This document shows, piece after piece, positions 59,130-64,000 of a stretch of DNA of 64,000 bases. The stretch spans positions 96,581,702 to 96,645,701 of the forward strand of contig JAVIAB010000124.1 of assembly GCA_032433765.1 (NCBI GenBank). The letters run 5' to 3'. Position numbers and translations under genes: made by a program. The DNA comes from Megaustenia siamemsis. Its lineage: Eukaryota; Mollusca; Gastropoda; Stylommatophora; Ariophantidae. Each line of letters starts with the position of its first letter. The stretch's first letter is position 1. The notes under the pieces were generated by a model. That model had not been told where the DNA came from. It ran no database searches and saw only the letters and a program-made list of their open reading frames with translations.

Positions 59130-59440
59130 GTATGACAATGTCCGGGATCTACGATGCAGTCACAGTTCTTTATTGAAAATATGTTCCCAATTAGCGTCAT
59201 CATTTTATGTGCACATTATTTCAAGGGGAAAGGTATGTTCACAACAACAAAAAAAAAAAAAAAAACAAATAACAAAACACGAAAAAGAACAATAAATAGC
59301 TCGAAGCAGGATCGAACCCGGTATCTTTGACACAAAGCCCTGCTACGTAAAACAAGCGCTACAGAACACAGCCAAATAAAATAGCTATAATTAGCGAAGA
59401 CGTTCAGGCATGTGTACTTATGGCTATAGCATAGGGTTAC
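59130..59440. other. Spacer with A-run
   Basis: Contains a 19-bp A run at about 59251. The minus strand of 59290-59365 has a tRNA-like B box (GGGTTCGATCC) but no convincing full cloverleaf. Confidence 0.4.
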
Positions 59441-59443
59441 GAG

Positions 59444-59520
59444 GGTGTCCGGTTAGCGCAATCGATAGGCGGTTGGCTTACCACGGCAACAGCCGGGTTC
59501 GTAATCCTGGCGAGGGCACC
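59444..59520 (+). tRNA. tRNA-like sequence, probably degenerate
   Basis: The acceptor stem GGTGTCC pairs with GGGCACC over seven positions (one G-T). A-box-like TTAGCGCAATCGATAGG and T-arm CCGGG-TTCGTAAT-CCTGG are present. The T loop has one extra base and the anticodon stem pairs over only about four positions, so it is likely a tRNA pseudogene or a SINE head rather than a working tRNA. Confidence 0.4.
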
Positions 59521-59549
59521 TGGGTTTTACTAATTCCCTAAAAATTAGT

Positions 59550-59810
59550 AGGAGCCGCGATAGCTCAGTGGTTAGTGAACTGGACTACTACGGACAAGGG
59601 GTAGGGTTCGATCCCAACCGACGGCTCCGGGTTCACCCAGCCTTAAATGGGTACCGGATTTTTTCTGGGAAAGTAAAAGCAGCACGGGCGTAATACCGAC
59701 CACATTACCCCAAAAATCATGTGCTGAAGGTCTGTAAAATATAGGGTCACTAACACCATATTTCCCTATACGCCACTTGGCGTGACGGGGGGTACTTTAC
59801 TTTTACTTTA
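59550..59810 (+). mobile_element. tRNA-derived SINE (family 1)
   Basis: GGAGCCGCGATAGCTCAGTGG, B box GGGTTCGATCCC, 3' stem CGCCACTTGGCGTGACGGGG and TACTTTACTTTTACTTTA tail. Full length. Confidence 0.87.
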
Positions 59811-59881
59811 TAGGGTTACGAACACAACTCGGAAATAAATTGTGTATTTATATCTTCATATTAAGACAAGGATAGATGACG

Positions 59882-60108
59882 TCATGGGACGCACCATGAT
59901 GGAAGCTTGTTCGCGTTGTTGACTTTGAACATCACGCTATCTGTTGTCACAGCGAGTTGGCGGATTTTTAGAAATGTAACCACGGGTTTGACAGTAAATG
60001 TTTGTACACAGCTCGTTGACGACCGCTGTAGATCGGGTCTTTATTCTGCTGGCTTCTTTCGCGACCTTGGAAGTTAATGACCTAATTTGTGCAGGCGGTT
60101 AGTTTGGG
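59882..60108 (+). promoter_or_regulatory. Leader region shared with 44192-44456
   Basis: Aligns from TCATGGGACGCACCA through AGCGAGTTGGC and AAATGTTTGT to AATGACCTAATTTGTGCA. Includes ATG 59998 and the signal-peptide-like MFVHSSLTTAVDRVFILLAS. Confidence 0.6.
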
Positions 60109-61573
60109 GTGAATTGTACGTTACAATGTCACAGCTATAATGACTCAGTTTATGACAAACCTACAGGGACATGCCCAAACAATGTCAGTTGTCAGAACGA
60201 ATATTTCGGACCCCAGTGTCAGTACTTGGATCTCGTTTACAAATACGCCCAAAGATCTGAACCTACTTTCCTGTTTGATAACAACGACACTCCATGTAAT
60301 CCGGACACAGATTCTACATCAGTTGAGGCAACTCTCAATCAATCTTTGCCGATGTCCTGGTTTAGGATTTATGTGAATGACTTAACACATCGGGGCAGTT
60401 TCACGGTAAAAGTAAATGGTTCTGCCTCATGTAACAATGAATCGCCGTTTATAGTTAGTTCGCACGAGATTGATATCGTTTGCTCTTGGGCTGGTCTGAT
60501 CAACAAGTTACGGATTGAAGGGGCGATAGTTGCAAATATCTGCTCCATCTAAATTGGCGGGGGTCGGAATGTGGCTCTCAAACAAAGCACAAACCAGACC
60601 GACACATTCAATGCTTGTTATACAGGAGACGGATGTAGACCAGAGGCCGCAGTTAATGGCAAAACAAAGACCAATCTATATGACAATGACTGCACACACA
60701 CAATTGAGAAGTGGAACCAATTCAGTTTACTGGTATCTGAAATTTGCCACGCCCCAGAAGACTCACACCATTCGAATTTATCACCGAGCTAGCACTATGA
60801 TTCGGGTAAAGAAGGCCACTCTAAGGGCTTTCTCTGACAGTGGCTGTGTAGTGTTCCAGTATAATGATATATCATTCCCAAACATTTCTGTGAACACTAT
60901 TGTAGTCACCACACAAGCGACAAAGGCACACATTAAGATTGAGTTCTCACCGAACATTTCGCAGGCCCACAGTGCACTGACGGTGAGTGAGGTGCAAACA
61001 TTTACAGATACCTATTGTCTGGACGGGCATTCTTGGTCGTTTTGTGCAGTGTGTGGGTGCTGCAAAGGCTACAACGTCATCATCGGTATTTGTCACGGCA
61101 ACTGTTCACATGGGATCTATGGATACGACTGCTCCGGGTCTTGTCTTACTGTCTGTCCTTTATGTGAGCAAAATTCCGGAAAATGCCTACAATGTAAACT
61201 TCCTGGCTACATCTGTAGTGACACTTGTCCCGATCGTAATTTTGGGCTACAGTGCAAACAGACGTGTTCTGATGGATGTGACATCATATGTGACCCGGAA
61301 AGTACAGACTGTACGTGCAAGGAAACGTACTACAGATCAGACTGCACTCTCAAATGTCCGGACAACTGTTTCAACGACACCTGTGAACAGTCAACCGGGA
61401 ACTGTACATGCAAGGGAACGTTCTACGGGTCAGACTGCACTCTCCAATCTCTGGACAACTGTTTGAACGAAACCTGTGAACAGTTAATCGGGGCCTGCGT
61501 CTCGTATGTCGAAGATTCCCACGTCAAGAAGAGTCTGCCGACTACAACAAACCCAAGCATATGGATACCTTAA
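59998..61573 (+). pseudogene. EGF-like/fucolectin-domain protein (pseudogene)
   Basis: A signal peptide (VFILLASFATLEVNDLICA) is followed in frame by TAG at 60100, where relatives would have Trp (GG-W-FGVNCTLQC). Then come a first EGF-like segment ending NEYFGPQCQYLDL; a domain with CNPDTDS and SFTVKVNGSASC; TAA at 60550; and a fucolectin-like (F5/8-type) domain starting NVALKQSTNQTDT with AVNGKT and DCTHT. A frameshift near 60730 leads to VYWYLKFATPQKTHTIRIY and, to the end, five or so Cys-rich EGF-like units (CKGTFYGSDCTL). There is no TM or cytoplasmic domain. Such proteins in molluscs (MEGF-like or receptor phosphatase ectodomains) are cell-surface or secreted binding proteins. No intron is visible across all domains, which may mean a retrocopy. 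It lies inside intron 2 of GPCR copy 3, same strand. Confidence 0.75.
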
Positions 61574-61599
61574 TGTGTTTCTGTGCTGGACATGGTTCA

Positions 61600-62145
61600 T
61601 TTCTTGGTGTTTTTCCGTGAAGCCATGGCTCATATCTTGATGTGTTTCTGTGCTAGCCATGGCTCATATCTTAGCGTGTGTGTGCGTGTGTGTGTGTGCT
61701 GGCCATGGCTCATATCTTAGTGTGTGTCATGTTAGTCATATCTCATTTCTTGGTGTGTATCTGTGTTAGTGATGTGTCATATCTTTGTGTGTGCATGTTT
61801 GGGTTAGTGATATCTCATATCTTTCGGTGCATGTTTATGTTAGTCATATCTCATATCTTTGTGTGTGCATGTCTGTGTATGTCACATCTCATATTCCTGT
61901 GTGTGCATGGCTATGTTGATCATATCTCATATCTTTGTGTGTGCATGTCTATGTTGGTCATATCTCATATCTTTGTGTGCATGTCAATGTTAGGCATGTG
62001 TCACATCTGAGTGTGTGCATGTCTATGTCAGTCATATCTCATATGTTTATGTGCATGTTTATGTTAGTCATGTGTCATATATCTTGATATGTTTCGGTGT
62101 TAGTCATGCCTCGTATCGCAGTGTGCATGTCTGTGTTAGTCACCT
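61600..62145. repeat. Degenerate ~38-bp tandem repeat
   Basis: About 14 diverged units with CATATCTCATATCTTTG, TGTGTGCATGTCTATG and TTAGT. Unit length varies. It begins just after the pseudogene stop. Confidence 0.85.
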
Positions 62146-62147
62146 CT

Positions 62148-62487
62148 AGTGGCTCGGGCAGATGGTGCTCGTAAACATGGGATGGCCGACCATCTAAGTA
62201 TATTCATCTTTTCTTCCATCTGCCTTCTTCAAGTATGTTTTAGTTTTCCTCTTTGTCCCCTTCCTGGAGATTAACAAAAGGCCTGTCGACTAATACTCTC
62301 GGATGACTTCCGCAATGTGTGTCCTATCCAGCGCCATCGTCATCGTCGTATTCCTTTGTCCATTGGTATTATTTGAATGGTACTTCTCCGTTAGGGATTC
62401 TGTTTTGCCATTTCCATTCGTTTATTCTACGCAAGCATCCATTAATGAAGGTCTGTACCTTGGTGATTGTCATTTTTGTCGTTTTAG

Positions 62488-62490
<3 letters not shown>
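62148..62490 (-). mobile_element. Third-family LINE, 3' fragment
   Basis: The minus strand encodes KVQTFINGCLRRINEWKWQN and, further on in broken frames, a WIGHTLRKSSESI-like stretch. Same family as 29280-29660. Its 5' end is at the AT run. Confidence 0.75.

Positions 62491-62557
<67 letters not shown>
62491..62557. repeat. (AT)n microsatellite
   Basis: Pure AT run, flanked on both sides by LINE fragments. Confidence 0.95.
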
Positions 62558-62559
<2 letters not shown>

Positions 62560-63064
62560 TCATCATCATCATCATCATCAAGTACCGGGCCTAGTGGCGT
62601 AGGTGATCATGTCTCTCCACAACATTCGATCTCGGCAGCTATTTATCATTTCTGTTGTTGACCTTCTGCCAAGCCATTATTTTAAGCTGTCTGTTATTTT
62701 TTCTCTTTGCTTCCCTCTATCTCTTCGTCCCTCAATTTTTTCCAGTTGTTACAATATATTCAAGTTGTTCTCTTCTCATTACATGGCCAAAAAATGATGA
62801 TTGTCTCTTCCTAACATTGCAAATTAGCTCTCTTTTTGCTTTGACCTTTCTCAGAACCTCTTCATTACTCTTCTTAGCTGTCCATGGTATTCTCAACATT
62901 CTTCTGTAAAACCACATTTCTACAGACTCCAGTGATTTTCTTGTCTGTTGTCCTATTGTACATGATTCACATCCGTATGTTAAGACTGGCTCTACGTAAC
63001 ATTTAAGAACTATTTTTCTTCTTTTGTCAAATATGGATTGCATAGTATTTTCCTCATTATATAT

Positions 63065-63068
<4 letters not shown>
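62558..63068 (-). mobile_element. BovB-like RTE LINE, 3' end
   Basis: Minus-strand frame 62732-63070: VLKCYVEPVLTYGCESCTI, RMLRIPWTAKKSNEEVL, KRQSSFFGHVMRREQLEYI. The CAT tail starts at 62558. An AT run borders both ends, so it probably inserted into an AT microsatellite. Confidence 0.85.

Positions 63069-63107
<39 letters not shown>
63069..63107. repeat. (AT)n microsatellite
   Basis: Pure AT run at the 5' end of the LINE. Confidence 0.95.
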
Positions 63108-63110
<3 letters not shown>

Positions 63111-63214
63111 TTAGAGAATTAGGTGCTACGTTTCAAATCTACTGACAATGGAGTTGAAAAGTAAGTCACATGTTAATGTAAAACCTGATATCTATTAAGT
63201 TTTTCTATTCTCAG

Positions 63215-63421
63215 GTAAAAATAATCCTCACTCCTGAAGGTGTCACAATCATCATTATCTCAATTTTCATCATCTTCATCTCAACGGCAGTCCCTGTCTA
63301 CGCCGTCAACAAAATGGACTTGAAATTTGTCCCCGAGAGAAACAAAACTCTTTTGGGGCTAGTTTATTTAAAAGACAGAGACGCTATCGAAGAGACTTGT
63401 TTCGTGGTCAATAACGCTGTC
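63215..63421 (+). pseudogene. GPCR copy 3 exon 3, visible part (TM4 to TM5 start)
   Basis: Acceptor TTTTTCTATTCTCAG; encodes VKIILTPEGVTIIIISIF, AVPVYAVNKMDLKFVPERN, LLGLVYLKDRD and CFVVNNAV, collinear with copy 2 residues 128-196, then enters the TATC array. Confidence 0.85.

Positions 63422-64000
<579 letters not shown>

Noticed and set aside
53446..59203. Many ORFs on both strands of 90-283 codons (NPDPCAHLRYPLENLEKSKE-type and its reverse)
   Set aside because: Products of the 60-bp satellite. Open in both directions because 60 is a multiple of three; one-base indels recur within every higher-order block.
59290..59365. Minus-strand tRNA-like sequence with GGGTTCGATCC
   Set aside because: The acceptor stem does not pair, and there is no second copy to define a SINE.

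Overview
The window is eukaryotic, A+T-rich and very repeat-dense, and looks like nuclear DNA of a gastropod mollusc, probably a heterobranch such as a freshwater snail or sea slug. The evidence is (i) three copies of an intron-containing class-A GPCR of the type called chemosensory receptors in gastropod genomes (TM3 motif LERCLC, TM7 motif NSSMNIFIYY); (ii) a decayed gene combining EGF-like repeats with a fucolectin-like domain, an architecture common in molluscs; (iii) RTE/BovB-like LINEs, tRNA-derived SINEs, a Penelope-like element, hAT and Tc1/mariner transposons, and long GATA/TATC arrays. The species assignment is inference.

The backbone is a tandem cluster of three GPCR genes, all on the + strand, sharing one three-exon structure with identical intron phases (exon 1 = N-terminus and TM1; exon 2 = TM2-TM3; exon 3 = TM4-TM7). 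Copy 1 (3675-13347) is a pseudogene with stops and frameshifts. Copy 2 (24350-35717) is intact over 325 codons and is the only fully credible host gene here. Copy 3 (50766 to the window end) has a 1-nt deletion in exon 2, and its exon 3 runs into a TATC microsatellite inside TM5 that continues past the window end.

The introns and spacers are filled with mobile and tandem DNA. Different minisatellites occupy the GPCR introns: 68-bp units (5221-6933), 29-bp (9591-10128), 13-bp and 39-bp (10474-12333), 55-bp (33730-34285) and a 60-bp satellite with higher-order structure (53489-59128). Two nested insertion stacks can be resolved from target-site duplications. At 24635-27416 a BovB-like LINE contains a second-family LINE, which contains another copy of itself. 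At 38202-40524 an internally deleted hAT element contains a LINE fragment, which contains a mariner element with an intact 353-residue transposase ORF. A longer hAT relative with two nonsense codons lies at 46122-48549. A Penelope-like element occupies intron 2 of GPCR copy 2.

Two loci (44192-44470 and 59882-60108) share an upstream sequence and a first coding segment resembling a signal peptide, but lead into different bodies. One body is an unrecognised glycosylation-rich Cys-repeat ORF (44484-45350). The other is the EGF/fucolectin pseudogene (59998-61573), which lies inside intron 2 of GPCR copy 3. This shared leader is the most interesting non-transposon signal in the window. Most other open reading frames are products of in-phase tandem repeats or transposon remnants.
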